A stretch of 64,000 nt of DNA from an uncultured Clostridia bacterium (GCA_944380845.1 CALWIU010000067.1:1-64000); one strand, 5' to 3'. Positions 8,357 through 17,166 are shown, counted from the stretch's first letter. Made by a program: numbers and translations. The notes: generated by a model not told the origin, from the sequence alone.

Positions 8357-8366
8357 TTTACAGGAT

Positions 8367-9869
8367 TTATGCTTGTTCGTTTGCGGTTTCTTCTTTGGTG
8401 TCATTCGAAGCGCCCTGGTTCTTTTTCTTTTCACCGAAGCTCAGCAGCAAGTTCAGAATGATGCCGCCGACTGCTGCGCCTGCAACACAGGGGATGCCGC
8501 TGTCAAAGCCGGGGAAGGGGATGTTGCCGCCGAAGGCGTATTGACCGCCGAGACCAACGATCATGATGAAGGCAATAACCGCGATGTTTTTGGAAGAAAA
8601 CATATCGCATTTCTTGTCGATCATGATAGCGACACCCTGAGCGGCAATGGCGCCGAAGAGGTAAATTTCCAAGCCGCCGATAACTGCGGTCGGAATCGCG
8701 TAGATGCCCTGGATCAGCGGGGTGAAGCAGGAAATAATCATGGCGATGATCGCAGCTGCGATCAGAACGGGAACAGAGAAAACCTTTGTGATCGCCATGG
8801 TGGAGATGTTTTCGCCGTAGTTGGTGCCCGCAGGACCGCCGATCAGACCGGTAATCATATCGCCGATACCATCGCCGATGAGGTTGCGGTCGAGCTTGCC
8901 GATCAGGTCATATTTCTTGTTTACACCCTTATGACGAGCGACATCGTTGACATAGATGTCAAGCTGATACATATGGGCGGTGGATTCCGGGATCGTCGCA
9001 ATGGCGATCGGCATGATGGCGACCACCGCTTCCAGCGAAGCCTTCGGAAGAGAGAATGCCGGCAGAGCAAAGATGCTGCCGTCGCCCGCCTTCCATACGG
9101 ACGCAGAAACAAGCGATTCAACCGTCATTTGGTCAAACAGGTTCATATTGTCGGTACCGCCGCCGGCAAAGTAAATGATTGCCGTAACAATGCAGCCGAC
9201 CACGGCGCCCAAAAGAAGGGGCAGCTGACCGAGAATCCCTTTCAGATAGCGGGAAAACAAAATCGTAGAAACCAGCGTCGAGAGAGACACGACCCAGACA
9301 AGCCCCATGTTGCCCGTAAAAGTGGCAGAGGGTGTATACGCGTCTGTCAAAGCGTTGCCGGCAAGAGTCAGACCGATAATCATCGCAACCGGACCGGTAA
9401 TGGTGGCAGGAAGGATTTTTTCAACTGCTTTCGGTCCGCCGAGTTTAATCAAAAGACCGGCGGCAATGGAAACGAAGCCGGACATCACAATGCCGAACTG
9501 CGCATACTGGATGGCTTCCGTAGGCAGGGTCGCGATTGCGCCATCCTTCCAGAGCTGCATCTGCTGGTAGGCTTCCGGAGAAAGACGGCTCATGATGGCG
9601 TCGCTGGTGACAAGGCCGGAAATGGCAGTCAGATAAGCGAAGCTGGAACCATAGTACAGCGGAATTTTGCGGCCGGTGATCAGGATAAAGCAAATGGTTG
9701 CCAAGCCGCTGGCGAAAATGGTTGTGGATACCTGGAATCCGGTGATCAGTGCAACGGTAACCGTTGCAGGGAACATAACGATGACCTGCTGAATGGCGTA
9801 CAGCACCAGTCGCCAAAGCGGCGGTCGTTCGTCCGGCAGATAGCCATAGATCTTTTTCTCTTTTGTCAT
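8367..9869 (-). CDS. NCS2-family uracil/xanthine permease
   Basis: A 500-aa polytopic membrane protein of the nucleobase:cation symporter-2 family. The N-terminal segment has YGSSFAYLTAISG, typical of the first half of these carriers. The diagnostic central motif is GGPAGTNYGEN at about residue 340. The NYGEN form is typical of uracil permeases (UraA/PyrP), whereas purine carriers usually have a different residue context, so uracil is favoured but xanthine cannot be excluded. The protein is somewhat longer than UraA. It is transcribed alone from a near-consensus promoter through a leader of about 175 bases that contains two terminator-like hairpins, suggesting attenuation. Confidence 0.88.
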   Translation of the reverse strand: MTKEKKIYGYLPDERPPLWRLVLYAIQQVIVMFPATVTVALITGFQVSTTIFASGLATICFILITGRKIPLYYGSSFAYLTAISGLVTSDAIMSRLSPEAYQQMQLWKDGAIATLPTEAIQYAQFGIVMSGFVSIAAGLLIKLGGPKAVEKILPATITGPVAMIIGLTLAGNALTDAYTPSATFTGNMGLVWVVSLSTLVSTILFSRYLKGILGQLPLLLGAVVGCIVTAIIYFAGGGTDNMNLFDQMTVESLVSASVWKAGDGSIFALPAFSLPKASLEAVVAIMPIAIATIPESTAHMYQLDIYVNDVARHKGVNKKYDLIGKLDRNLIGDGIGDMITGLIGGPAGTNYGENISTMAITKVFSVPVLIAAAIIAMIISCFTPLIQGIYAIPTAVIGGLEIYLFGAIAAQGVAIMIDKKCDMFSSKNIAVIAFIMIVGLGGQYAFGGNIPFPGFDSGIPCVAGAAVGGIILNLLLSFGEKKKNQGASNDTKEETANEQA

Positions 9870-9962
9870 AAAGAGCCCTCATTTCCGGTTATTTTCAAGA
9901 CGCTGAAACGCGTCTTAAATCCGATTTTAAAGAAAACGCCGGCTTGATACGAAGGCGGCGTT

Positions 9963-10018
9963 AAAAAAAAGACGGTTTTGCCAACCGCCATAATTCTGTA
10001 AAAAAAGCCGTTGGCTTT
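9963..10018 (-). promoter_or_regulatory. leader with tandem terminator-like hairpins (candidate attenuator)
   Basis: Read on the minus strand, AAAGCC-AAC-GGCTTT (10004-10018) runs into a T tract. About 15 bases later GGCGGTT and AACCGTC (9971-9989) form a second stem followed by eight T residues (9963-9970). Both lie between the promoter and the permease gene. An alternative GTTC/GAAC or GGGC/GCCC pairing just upstream, at 10020-10040, could compete. I did not recognise a PyrR-binding loop or a purine riboswitch here. Confidence 0.55.
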
Positions 10019-10051
10019 ATTGTTCGGGCAGAACCGCCCCATATCGTTAAA

Positions 10052-10080
10052 ATTCTATCATAAACGACACAGCTTGTCAA
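10052..10080 (-). promoter_or_regulatory. sigma-A promoter of the NCS2 permease gene
   Basis: On the minus strand TTGACA (10075-10080) and TAGAAT (10052-10057) are separated by exactly 17 bases. Confidence 0.85.
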
Positions 10081-10150
10081 TAAAAAATCCGTGTTCCAAG
10101 GTAATCGAAACGACAGAAAATGCCGGTTTTTTCTAAGGGAAAAGATACGC

Positions 10151-10179
10151 TTGCAATGCAAAATACCGTATGATATACT
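10151..10179 (+). promoter_or_regulatory. promoter of the GH3 gene
   Basis: TTGCAA at 10151-10156 and TATACT at 10174-10179 are separated by 17 bases. Transcription would begin near 10186, which excludes the longest open frame from 10091. Confidence 0.75.
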
Positions 10180-10282
10180 GATTTCAGCAAAATTCAGTTT
10201 GCGCTTGAAAAAAGAGGATGCCCGGCATCTTCAAAGCGAAGGCGGCGGGCATCCCATGGAAGAGAATCGGAGGCGAAAAAAG

Positions 10283-11527
10283 ATGACGGCATTTGTTGCA
10301 AAGGTAGCAGCTCTTTTTATGGCGATCGTCGCCTTTTTTACCATGATTTTGCAAATGGGCACGGAAGCACCCGATCCGGAGGAAACCACAAGGCCGGAAA
10401 CAACAACAGAGCAGACAGAACCGGAGACAACCGATCCGCAGGTCGGCAGTGAAGAATGGATCCAGACGGAAGCGAAAAAAATTTATGATACTTTGACACT
10501 TCGTGAAAAAGTAGGTCAGCTGTTTTTTGTCCCGCCGGAATCCTTGCAGGTGCAAAGCGGTGTATCCTATACCTCCACTATGTGGAATGCTGCCATGAAC
10601 GATGTGATGGAGGAATATCCCGCCGGGGGCATCATTTTGTTTGGCGCCAATGTGGCAAATCCGTCCCAGCTTTCTACTTTGAACAGAAACATTCATGCTT
10701 CTTATTCGATCACCCCTCTGATTGCCATCGATGAAGAAGGAGGAAGAGTGGCGCGCATCGGCAGAAACAACAGCTTTGATGTGCCGCGTTTCGATAGTAT
10801 GGAAGCGGTCGGCGATACCGGAGACCCGCAGAACGCCTATGACGCGGGCGTTGCGATCGGCAGTTATTTGTCGGAATACGGCGTCGATGTGGATTTTGCG
10901 CCGGTGGCGGATGTCAATACCAACCCAAACAATATTGTAATTGGGGATCGGGCGTTCGGCAGCGATCCGGAACTGGTCGCCGATATGGTTTCGGCTGCGG
11001 TCGATGGGTTCCATGAAACAGGGATTATCACTTCTCTTAAGCATTTCCCCGGCCACGGCGACACCACGGGGGATACCCACGACGGATATGTTGCGGTCAC
11101 AAAAACCTGGGATGAGCTGAAGAACTGCGAACTGATTCCCTTTATCGCTGCGCTTGACAGTACAGATATGGTTATGGCATCGCATATTACCCTGCCTAAC
11201 ATTACATCCGACGGTCTGCCGGCTTCTCTTTCTTATGAAATGCTGACAGAAAAACTGCGCGGTGAATTGGGATACGACGGTCTGATTGCCACGGACTCCC
11301 TTTCCATGGGCGCGATCGTCGAGGCATATACGCCGGTGGAAAGCGCCAAGCTCGCCTTTTTAGCGGGAGCGGATCTGCTTTTGATGCCGGAAGATTATAT
11401 CGCTGCTTTTGACGGAATGGTGCAGGCGGTGGAAAACGGGGAAATCACCCAGCAGCGGCTCGAAACAAGTGTGTTGCGCATTCTGGCGCTGAAACTGCGG
11501 TACGGGGTGCTTACGCCTGCGGCGTAA
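10283..11527 (+). CDS. nagZ: beta-N-acetylhexosaminidase, GH3 (NagZ-like), membrane-anchored or secreted
   Basis: A 414-aa glycoside hydrolase family 3 enzyme. An N-terminal hydrophobic segment (FVAKVAALFMAIVAFFTMIL) acts as a signal or anchor, followed by a Thr/Glu/Pro-rich linker. The single (beta/alpha)8 catalytic domain carries IDEEGGRVAR, KHFPGHGDT followed by GDTHDG (the NagZ histidine-containing acid/base loop), and the nucleophile in ATDSLSMGAI. Such enzymes release N-acetylglucosamine from muropeptides or other beta-GlcNAc glycans; a Gram-positive secreted form would act on wall fragments outside the membrane. ATG 10283 is chosen because GGAGG lies 9 bases upstream; ATG 10256 adds nine residues with a weaker site. 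Confidence 0.9.
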   Translation: MTAFVAKVAALFMAIVAFFTMILQMGTEAPDPEETTRPETTTEQTEPETTDPQVGSEEWIQTEAKKIYDTLTLREKVGQLFFVPPESLQVQSGVSYTSTMWNAAMNDVMEEYPAGGIILFGANVANPSQLSTLNRNIHASYSITPLIAIDEEGGRVARIGRNNSFDVPRFDSMEAVGDTGDPQNAYDAGVAIGSYLSEYGVDVDFAPVADVNTNPNNIVIGDRAFGSDPELVADMVSAAVDGFHETGIITSLKHFPGHGDTTGDTHDGYVAVTKTWDELKNCELIPFIAALDSTDMVMASHITLPNITSDGLPASLSYEMLTEKLRGELGYDGLIATDSLSMGAIVEAYTPVESAKLAFLAGADLLLMPEDYIAAFDGMVQAVENGEITQQRLETSVLRILALKLRYGVLTPAA

Positions 11528-11558
11528 TTCCCCGTTCTGCGACAGGCAAAGACAGCAA

Positions 11559-11594
11559 AAAACGGCTGCGCTCCAAAAAGAGCGCAGCCGTTTT
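11559..11594. terminator. bidirectional terminator between convergent genes
   Basis: AAAACGGCTGCGCTC and GAGCGCAGCCGTTTT form a 15-bp stem with a short A-rich loop; the ends supply T runs on both strands. Confidence 0.9.
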
Positions 11595-13846
11595 CATATT
11601 TCCTGAAAGAAAGCGCTGCCTGAATCAAACCACGAAAAAATTCGCTTCAGCAGGCCTTCTTTATCCAGCACGCCATAGGCAAATCCTTTCTGTACCAGTT
11701 CTGCGGGCAGGAACGCATCGTATTTTTCAAAAACCGGCACCTCTCCGGGATAGATCAGTTCCATCGCGTCAAATGGTTTTTCTGCTTCACGCCGAACCAC
11801 TTGAAAAAATTCTTCAGGTGTTGCCTTCATTCGGAACTGGATAAAATAGGGGCGGGCGGAATCCAGCCCCTTCAGTCCCAATTCATCCGCACAGCGCAGC
11901 TTTAAAAACCGTTCCATGGCGAAAAAAGCGTAGGTGCCCAGCCATGGGAACAAGCAGTACATATCGCCGCCCAATGAGATCAGCGCCTTTTTACATACGC
12001 CGGAAAGCCGGGCGGTATGCCGTGCGTGCGCCAGCCGTGCTTTTGCGTTGGTTAACAGGTAAGGGTATATTGTGTCTTCCTGTAATGCCTGACGCATCCG
12101 TTCCAGAATTCGGGTGTGGATATCACCGGGACATTCTCCGAAGTAGGCGGGTACATTGCCGCGTACCTCTGTGCAATATACCAGATGCCGTTTGCGGTCA
12201 ACCTCTTCTACCAGCCAGACCTTTCCGGCTATGGCAATTTTTTCGCCGGCAGGCGGCGGCAGACAAACGGTGCCGAGCTCTTCTGATTCACTGCGAACCG
12301 TATATTCTTCATTTTCTTGAAAAACGGCGTAAAATTTGAAAGAGTTGGTGATTCGCTCGCCGGCAAGACCGACGATCAAACCGCCGGTTTCTGTCTGCTG
12401 TAAATGGTCGATCGCCAGCAAATGCCGCAGCAGCACCCGGTAATCATCTGCGCTGATCCGGTGGAAATAAGGGAGGGTCAACACCCGCTGTGCCAATGCG
12501 GCGGGACTCAGTTCTCCGTCAGCCGCTACTGTTGCCATGGTTTGATGATAGAGCAGGCTGAAGGGCAGCCGGTCGGTTTTCGGCGGTTCGACCCAGCGAT
12601 CTTCCAAATAAGACTGCACCAAGCCGATGCCCTGCAAAAGTTTCCATGGCACGGTGGTTGGCAGCATGGCGCGTGCTTCCGGCGGATCTTCCCGCATGAC
12701 AAAGCACATTTCCGGCATTTGTCCGCGCCGTCCGGTTCTGCCCATGCGCTGCAAAAACGAAGAAACGGTAAAGGGCGCGTCAATTTGGAAAGCTCGTTCC
12801 AGACGGCCAATGTCAATGCCCAATTCCAATGTGGCGGTAGTAACGGTAGAAAACAGGCGGCTGTCATCCTTCATCGCATCCTCTGCCGACTCGCGGAAGG
12901 AGGCGGAAAGATTGCCGTGATGGATGAAAAACCGATCCGGTTCCCCTTTGACTTCGCAGTAATGCCGAAGCGTTGTTGTAACTGCTTCGCATTCCTCCCG
13001 CGAGTTGACAAAAATCAGGCATTTTTTGGCGCGGGAGTGTTCAAAAATATAACCGATCCCTGGATCTGCACCTTTCGGCGCAGGGTCGATTGCTTCATCG
13101 TCCCCGGTCGGTTTCCCGGGCTTTCCCTCTGACGCCTGGGGGCCCTGCACATAAAAATGCTCCATGGACAGGCGCCAGCGCGTTCCCTTTTCCTCAACCT
13201 TCGGAATGACGGTACTGCGATTGGTGCCCGCCGCCAAAAACCGTCCGGCGGCTTCCGGATCGCCGATGGTTGCGGACAGCCCGATCCGCCGCGGCTGTAC
13301 GCCCGCCAGCCGGGAAAGGCGCTCTATCAGACAAAGCGTTTGCCCGCCCCGGTCACCGCGCAGCAGGGAATGGATCTCATCAATGACCACATATCGTAAA
13401 TCGCTAAACAGCCCGGCAACAGCTGCGTGTTTATGTAACAGCAGCGCTTCTAATGATTCGGGGGTGATTTGCAGAATGCCGGACGGATGTTTGAGCAGTT
13501 TTGCCTTGTGGCTTTGCGAAACATCCCCGTGCCAGTGCCAGACCGGGATATCCGCTTCTTTGCAAAGCTCGTTCAGCCGGGAAAACTGATCGTTAATCAG
13601 TGCCTTGAGCGGCGCGATATACAGCGCGCCCACAGAGGCAGGCGGATCTTCATAAAACTCGGTTAAAATCGGGAAAAACGCCGCTTCTGTCTTGCCCGAT
13701 GCCGTTGAGGCACAGAGCAGCAAATGACAGTCCGTATTAAAAATCGCATCCGCAGCCGCAACCTGAACGCCTCGCAGGCTTTCCCAGCCGCTTTGGTAGA
13801 TATAATCGCGGATAAAAGGCGCATAGCGCTCAAAAATACTCATCAT
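11594..13846 (-). CDS. DExH-box helicase, Lhr/BrxHI-like
   Basis: A 750-aa superfamily II helicase. Motif I is STASGKT at residues 47-53, motif II is DEIH at 156-159, motif III is SAT at 191-193 and motif VI is QRMGRTGRRG at 366-375. An Lhr-type winged-helix and C-terminal extension of roughly 350 residues follows. It resembles the BrxHI/Lhr-like helicases of BREX-related loci. It is the third gene of a minus-strand operon with a TerB-N protein and a BrxD-like ATPase, 27 bases after the ATPase stop. The predicted role is DNA or RNA-DNA duplex remodelling within that complex; antiviral function is inference. A palindromic terminator overlaps its stop. Confidence 0.85.
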   Translation of the reverse strand: MMSIFERYAPFIRDYIYQSGWESLRGVQVAAADAIFNTDCHLLLCASTASGKTEAAFFPILTEFYEDPPASVGALYIAPLKALINDQFSRLNELCKEADIPVWHWHGDVSQSHKAKLLKHPSGILQITPESLEALLLHKHAAVAGLFSDLRYVVIDEIHSLLRGDRGGQTLCLIERLSRLAGVQPRRIGLSATIGDPEAAGRFLAAGTNRSTVIPKVEEKGTRWRLSMEHFYVQGPQASEGKPGKPTGDDEAIDPAPKGADPGIGYIFEHSRAKKCLIFVNSREECEAVTTTLRHYCEVKGEPDRFFIHHGNLSASFRESAEDAMKDDSRLFSTVTTATLELGIDIGRLERAFQIDAPFTVSSFLQRMGRTGRRGQMPEMCFVMREDPPEARAMLPTTVPWKLLQGIGLVQSYLEDRWVEPPKTDRLPFSLLYHQTMATVAADGELSPAALAQRVLTLPYFHRISADDYRVLLRHLLAIDHLQQTETGGLIVGLAGERITNSFKFYAVFQENEEYTVRSESEELGTVCLPPPAGEKIAIAGKVWLVEEVDRKRHLVYCTEVRGNVPAYFGECPGDIHTRILERMRQALQEDTIYPYLLTNAKARLAHARHTARLSGVCKKALISLGGDMYCLFPWLGTYAFFAMERFLKLRCADELGLKGLDSARPYFIQFRMKATPEEFFQVVRREAEKPFDAMELIYPGEVPVFEKYDAFLPAELVQKGFAYGVLDKEGLLKRIFSWFDSGSAFFQEI

Positions 13847-13873
13847 GCAGAATCCTTGCTATTCGTTGGAATG

Positions 13874-15190
13874 TTATAAAGTGAATTCGGCAAAATCGCC
13901 GTCGGCTTCCGTTTCCTGCTGGGGTTTGGCAAAGGAAAAGGCTTCGGAAGAAAGAAGTTTTTGAGGAGTCGCTTCGGGGTTTTGATACAGAAGGTTCAAC
14001 AGTTCAATGAAATCCCGAATAACCTCCCGTGGGGTGATGTGTGAGTCCGCGCCGATCCTGCCGTATTCGATTTGCAGAAAGGCGATGAGATCTTCTTCCG
14101 TGATCCGCCGTGAATAATCGTACAGAACAGCATGGATATCCGCTAATTTCTCAGTCAGCACCAGCATTTCTTCATTTGTCAGCGGTTGCAGGCGGATAAT
14201 GGGCGCCAGCATATCCTGATAGCCGTTTGCGGTGGAAAATTTGCCTTCGGCAAGGCGGGAACGCAGCGCCTCATAGCTGAAAACACCGCGGCGGGTATCT
14301 TCAACGCACTGGGGCGTGCCGCTCATTAAAATGCCCAGATACTGCGCCTTGCCCTGCAAAGTGTCGTTGTACATGGTCAGAATTTTTTCGTAATTGTATT
14401 GTCTGGTGATGCTGTTGGGAATTTTATAAATGTTGACAAGCTCGTCGATGCAGACCCAAAGTCCGCCGTATCCGGCGCGTTTGAGAAAAAGGGCGAAAAG
14501 TTTCAAGTAATCGTACCAGTTGTCATCGCTGATAATGGTCTGAATGCCCAAGTCGTTTTTTGCTTCGGTTTTGGTGAGATATTCTCCGCGGAGCCAGCGG
14601 GTGATTTTTGCTTTCTCTTCATCGTTACCTTCGTTTTCTGCCCGATAATACAGGGTCAAAAGCCGGGCGAAATCAAAACCGTGTACCAATTCCCGCAGGG
14701 ATGAAATGACCGCGTAGATCTTTTTTTCCACCGACTTTTCAAAAGCAGGTGCGTCTGGTTCCATTCCGGTTTCAGCGGCGGTTTCGCTTTTTACGCCACT
14801 GATCCAGCGGTCTAAAATCAGCGTCAGCGCGCCTCCCTCGGGACGGGTGCGCGTGGACAGGTTGCGCATCAGTTCCCGGTAGGTCGCAAGCCCTTGCCCA
14901 TGGGTGCCCTGCAAGCGCCGTTCCGGCGAAAGATCCGCATCGGCTACCACAAAATTTCGATCCATCACATAGTTCCGCATGGTCTGCAAAAGAAAACTCT
15001 TGCCGCTGCCATATTTGCCGACAATAAAACGAAAGGTCGCGCCGCCTTCGGCAATGATATTCACATCCCGTAAAAGCGCCGAAATTTCCGCTTCTCTTCC
15101 CACCGCCACATAGGCAAGACCCACGCGCGGTACCACGCCGCCCTGTAGTGCGTGCAAAAGGGAGGCAGCGATCCGCTTCGGTATTTTCAT
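13874..15190 (-). CDS. BrxD-like P-loop ATPase (BREX-associated ATP-binding protein family)
   Basis: A 438-aa ATPase. After a short basic N-terminus comes AYVAVGREAEI, then Walker A as GKYGSGKS at about residues 58-65 and Walker B as VCIDEL at about residue 246. The N-terminal layout (RIAASLLHALQGGVVPRVGL) is characteristic of the DUF2791/BrxD-type proteins that accompany BrxHI helicases. The start is placed at the ATG that overlaps the upstream stop as ATGA, with AAAGGATGG upstream; an ATG at 15202 would add four residues but has no spacing to a ribosome binding site. It probably forms an ATP-driven complex with the helicase and the TerB-N protein. Confidence 0.82.
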   Translation of the reverse strand: MKIPKRIAASLLHALQGGVVPRVGLAYVAVGREAEISALLRDVNIIAEGGATFRFIVGKYGSGKSFLLQTMRNYVMDRNFVVADADLSPERRLQGTHGQGLATYRELMRNLSTRTRPEGGALTLILDRWISGVKSETAAETGMEPDAPAFEKSVEKKIYAVISSLRELVHGFDFARLLTLYYRAENEGNDEEKAKITRWLRGEYLTKTEAKNDLGIQTIISDDNWYDYLKLFALFLKRAGYGGLWVCIDELVNIYKIPNSITRQYNYEKILTMYNDTLQGKAQYLGILMSGTPQCVEDTRRGVFSYEALRSRLAEGKFSTANGYQDMLAPIIRLQPLTNEEMLVLTEKLADIHAVLYDYSRRITEEDLIAFLQIEYGRIGADSHITPREVIRDFIELLNLLYQNPEATPQKLLSSEAFSFAKPQQETEADGDFAEFTL

Positions 15191-16776
15191 AGATTCATCC
15201 ATCCTTTGATTTCATCGATGTAATCTTCTGCCAGATACGGTTTTTCGCCGTCAAAAAGGATTACGGTATCGCCAAACCGGTCAAACAGTTTCTCATTGAC
15301 TGTATCTGCCGTCATAGATAAAACAAACCCTTTCCGGCGCAGTGCGGCGGCGGGATCCGAACCGGTCAGAAGCGCGCGTAAAAGAAGTTTTTCGTCTTCC
15401 GCAAGAACAACATCTTCCGGCAAAGCGTCCGGCTCGGCAGGGGGTTCCGGCGATTGAACAGACAGGAAATCTTTTTTTTCGTGCGCGGTAAAGTTGTTTT
15501 CGTCTCTGCCGGATGGCGCATCTTCGGGAATTTTCGGATTGTTGTCGTCACTGCCTTCTAACAGCCGGTCGCGTGTTTGATCGGCAGCATGGCGGATGCC
15601 TTCCAATTGGGACAAGTCAAAAGTGAGCGGAGCAGGCGAAGGCTGTTCTTTTTCTTTGACGGTTTTGGCTGCTTTTGCCATAACTTCCGAAATGCCGGGC
15701 AGAGGGCAGTTTTCTGCTTTCAGTGGGTGAGAGTACCGAAGGGCTTCTCGCAGCAGTTGATCTGCCGTCCGCAGGATTTTTCCCAGCATCTGGTTTTTGC
15801 CGTGGAAACCCATGCGGATATTACTGCTCCAAAAACCGTCGCGGCAGCGAAAAAACAGGCGCGGTGAAAGATAAACCAAGCCGTCTTCTTCTTTTTTATC
15901 ACGCAAAAAAACCGCATCGCCAAACAGGAGACAGGGGCTCTCGCAGAACGCGCCGAACAATAAATCGCAAAGACTGCGTCCCTTGCGATCTTCATAACCA
16001 TGAGCAGCGGCACGGTACATTTGGCAGATCCCGTCCCGAAAAACAACCGGCTTTTCCCGGTACAGGCGCGAACGGGTCAGGTCATAGCTTGAAAGCAATT
16101 GCAGCGCGTTGAACACCTGATCGTTCGGCAATGTATCGGCATCAGTTAAAATTTCCTGCTGAAAATCCAAACAATTTGCCAGAAACAGCGGATCGTTCCA
16201 CAGAAGCTGCGCATCCATGCGGTAATATGCCGTATATTCCATCATCCACCGCGCAACACGCCCCTGCCACCACGGTTCTTTCGGGGGCGAAAAGCGCAGA
16301 AGCGCGGACAGTTGGTTCAGGCCGTCTGTCGCTCTGTTTATGCCGATGCCGTTGATCAACTCATAAGCGTATAGCTTTAAAAAGACCGTCGGCGGAAGGG
16401 TGTAATCGTCTTGCAGATATCGCGTTCGCCAACTGACATAACCGCGCAGCTCTCCATCTGACAGGCTTTGGTAGCAGGGAAAGGTATTTTCCCTCGGGGG
16501 CGGCGCCTGATAGTCATCCTTTATCAGTGCAATTTGCTTTCCCTGTCTGCAAAACAGCCAGGCATCCGACTGACCGAGGCGTTCTTTTGCCATCTCGCGG
16601 ATCGTCCGGTATGCAGCGGGAAGTGGTTCTTCCGCAGAACTTTTTCGGAAAGGAATCGGTTCATCGGTATAAATATCGGTATAGATGGATTCGTTTACCA
16701 TCTGCGTGACAGACCGGTCGCGTACTCGCTTTTCCCGCTCACTCAGTTTCTCGTAGCTTTTTACCGGCTCTGTCAA
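15187..16776 (-). CDS. TerB-N / TerB-C domain protein
   Basis: A 529-aa protein. Residues about 95-260 match the TerB-N pattern: FPCYQSLSDGELRGYVSWRT, then a Tyr/Leu-rich helix with LYAYELINGIG. A polar low-complexity linker (about 375-450) leads to a C-terminal TerB-C-like segment ending in YIDEIKGWMNL. TerB-N/TerB-C proteins are known from tellurite/stress gene neighbourhoods and often stand beside a BrxD-like ATPase and an Lhr-like helicase, exactly as here. The biochemical role is unknown; a metal-binding or scaffold function has been proposed for the family. The start is TTG, 7 bases after AAGGAGGG, and the gene is first in its operon. Confidence 0.82.
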   Translation of the reverse strand: MTEPVKSYEKLSEREKRVRDRSVTQMVNESIYTDIYTDEPIPFRKSSAEEPLPAAYRTIREMAKERLGQSDAWLFCRQGKQIALIKDDYQAPPPRENTFPCYQSLSDGELRGYVSWRTRYLQDDYTLPPTVFLKLYAYELINGIGINRATDGLNQLSALLRFSPPKEPWWQGRVARWMMEYTAYYRMDAQLLWNDPLFLANCLDFQQEILTDADTLPNDQVFNALQLLSSYDLTRSRLYREKPVVFRDGICQMYRAAAHGYEDRKGRSLCDLLFGAFCESPCLLFGDAVFLRDKKEEDGLVYLSPRLFFRCRDGFWSSNIRMGFHGKNQMLGKILRTADQLLREALRYSHPLKAENCPLPGISEVMAKAAKTVKEKEQPSPAPLTFDLSQLEGIRHAADQTRDRLLEGSDDNNPKIPEDAPSGRDENNFTAHEKKDFLSVQSPEPPAEPDALPEDVVLAEDEKLLLRALLTGSDPAAALRRKGFVLSMTADTVNEKLFDRFGDTVILFDGEKPYLAEDYIDEIKGWMNL

Positions 16777-16798
16777 CCCTGATCCCTCCTTTTTTCCT

Positions 16799-16827
16799 AT
16801 TATAGCAAGTTCGCTTTGTCAATGCAA
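16799..16827 (-). promoter_or_regulatory. promoter of the TerB-N/BrxD/helicase operon
   Basis: On the minus strand TTGCAT (16822-16827) and TATAAT (16799-16804) are 17 bases apart; the TTG start codon is about 23 bases downstream. Confidence 0.75.
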
Positions 16828-17131
16828 TTGTTTTCCTGAAAAATACAAACATTTGTGCGGTTAGCTGCAATGAGGATGTGCCGCAGAAGAAGGGGAAAGG
16901 TGAGCATTCTTGCGTATGACAGGTGTCGTCTTTTGGAGAAAAGCAAGGATCGAAAGGGTACCTTCCCCGTCTTTTTGCAATGGAGAAGAAAAAACTTGTC
17001 GATAAAAGAAAAAATAGTTTACGAAAGCTGGATTTTTTTTGCTTAAGTGATATGTCATGAATTTGTTTTTTATGTTGCCAAAATTTGAAAAGATGTCAAT
17101 ATAAAATCGGCAAGTTTGACCTCATTTATTC
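16828..17131. other. intergenic region without recognised gene
   Basis: About 300 bases between divergent promoters. Short open frames exist on both strands (16855-17046 plus, 16861-17058 minus) but neither has a convincing ribosome binding site or recognisable sequence. Nothing else was seen. Confidence 0.5.
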
Positions 17132-17160
17132 TTGACAACTTAGCCGAAAAATGGTATCAT
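17132..17160 (+). promoter_or_regulatory. sigma-A promoter of the giant repeat-protein gene
   Basis: TTGACA at 17132-17137 and TATCAT at 17155-17160 are separated by 17 bases. Transcription near 17167 would give a long leader of about 187 bases. Confidence 0.75.
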
Positions 17161-17166
17161 AAACGA

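Larger units (their letters stand above)
8042..8366. other. structured intergenic region between convergent genes
   Basis: No credible gene is present. The plus strand can fold into a series of hairpins. The first, 8065-8088, is AGCGC-A-GCCG closed by a GCAA tetraloop and paired with CGGC-A-GCGCT. The second pairs GGGCTGAA at 8106-8113 with TTCAGCCC at 8140-8147. The third is a GTCGA/TCGAC stem at 8154-8173. The last, GCTTTGG/CCAAAGC at 8213-8260, is followed by six T residues. The 10-mer CGGCAGCGCT occurs both in the first hairpin and in the terminator at 8323-8350. Confidence 0.55.

Noticed and set aside
8373..9947. 524-codon plus-strand frame opposite the NCS2 permease
   Set aside because: The minus-strand frame has clear NCS2 motifs, a promoter and a terminator. 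The plus-strand translation is His/Asp/Arg-rich low-information sequence typical of an antisense shadow.
9963..10080. Purine riboswitch or PyrR-binding loop before the NCS2 permease
   Set aside because: The conserved core nucleotides of the purine aptamer and the PyrR loop consensus were not found; only generic hairpins are present.
11594..16776. Complete BREX system
   Set aside because: PglZ, PglX, BrxC and BrxL are absent on either side; only the BrxD-like and helicase components with a TerB-N protein are present.
16855..17058. Overlapping 63-65 codon frames on both strands upstream of the giant gene
   Set aside because: No recognisable sequence and no convincing start signals; the region is better read as an intergenic stretch between divergent promoters.
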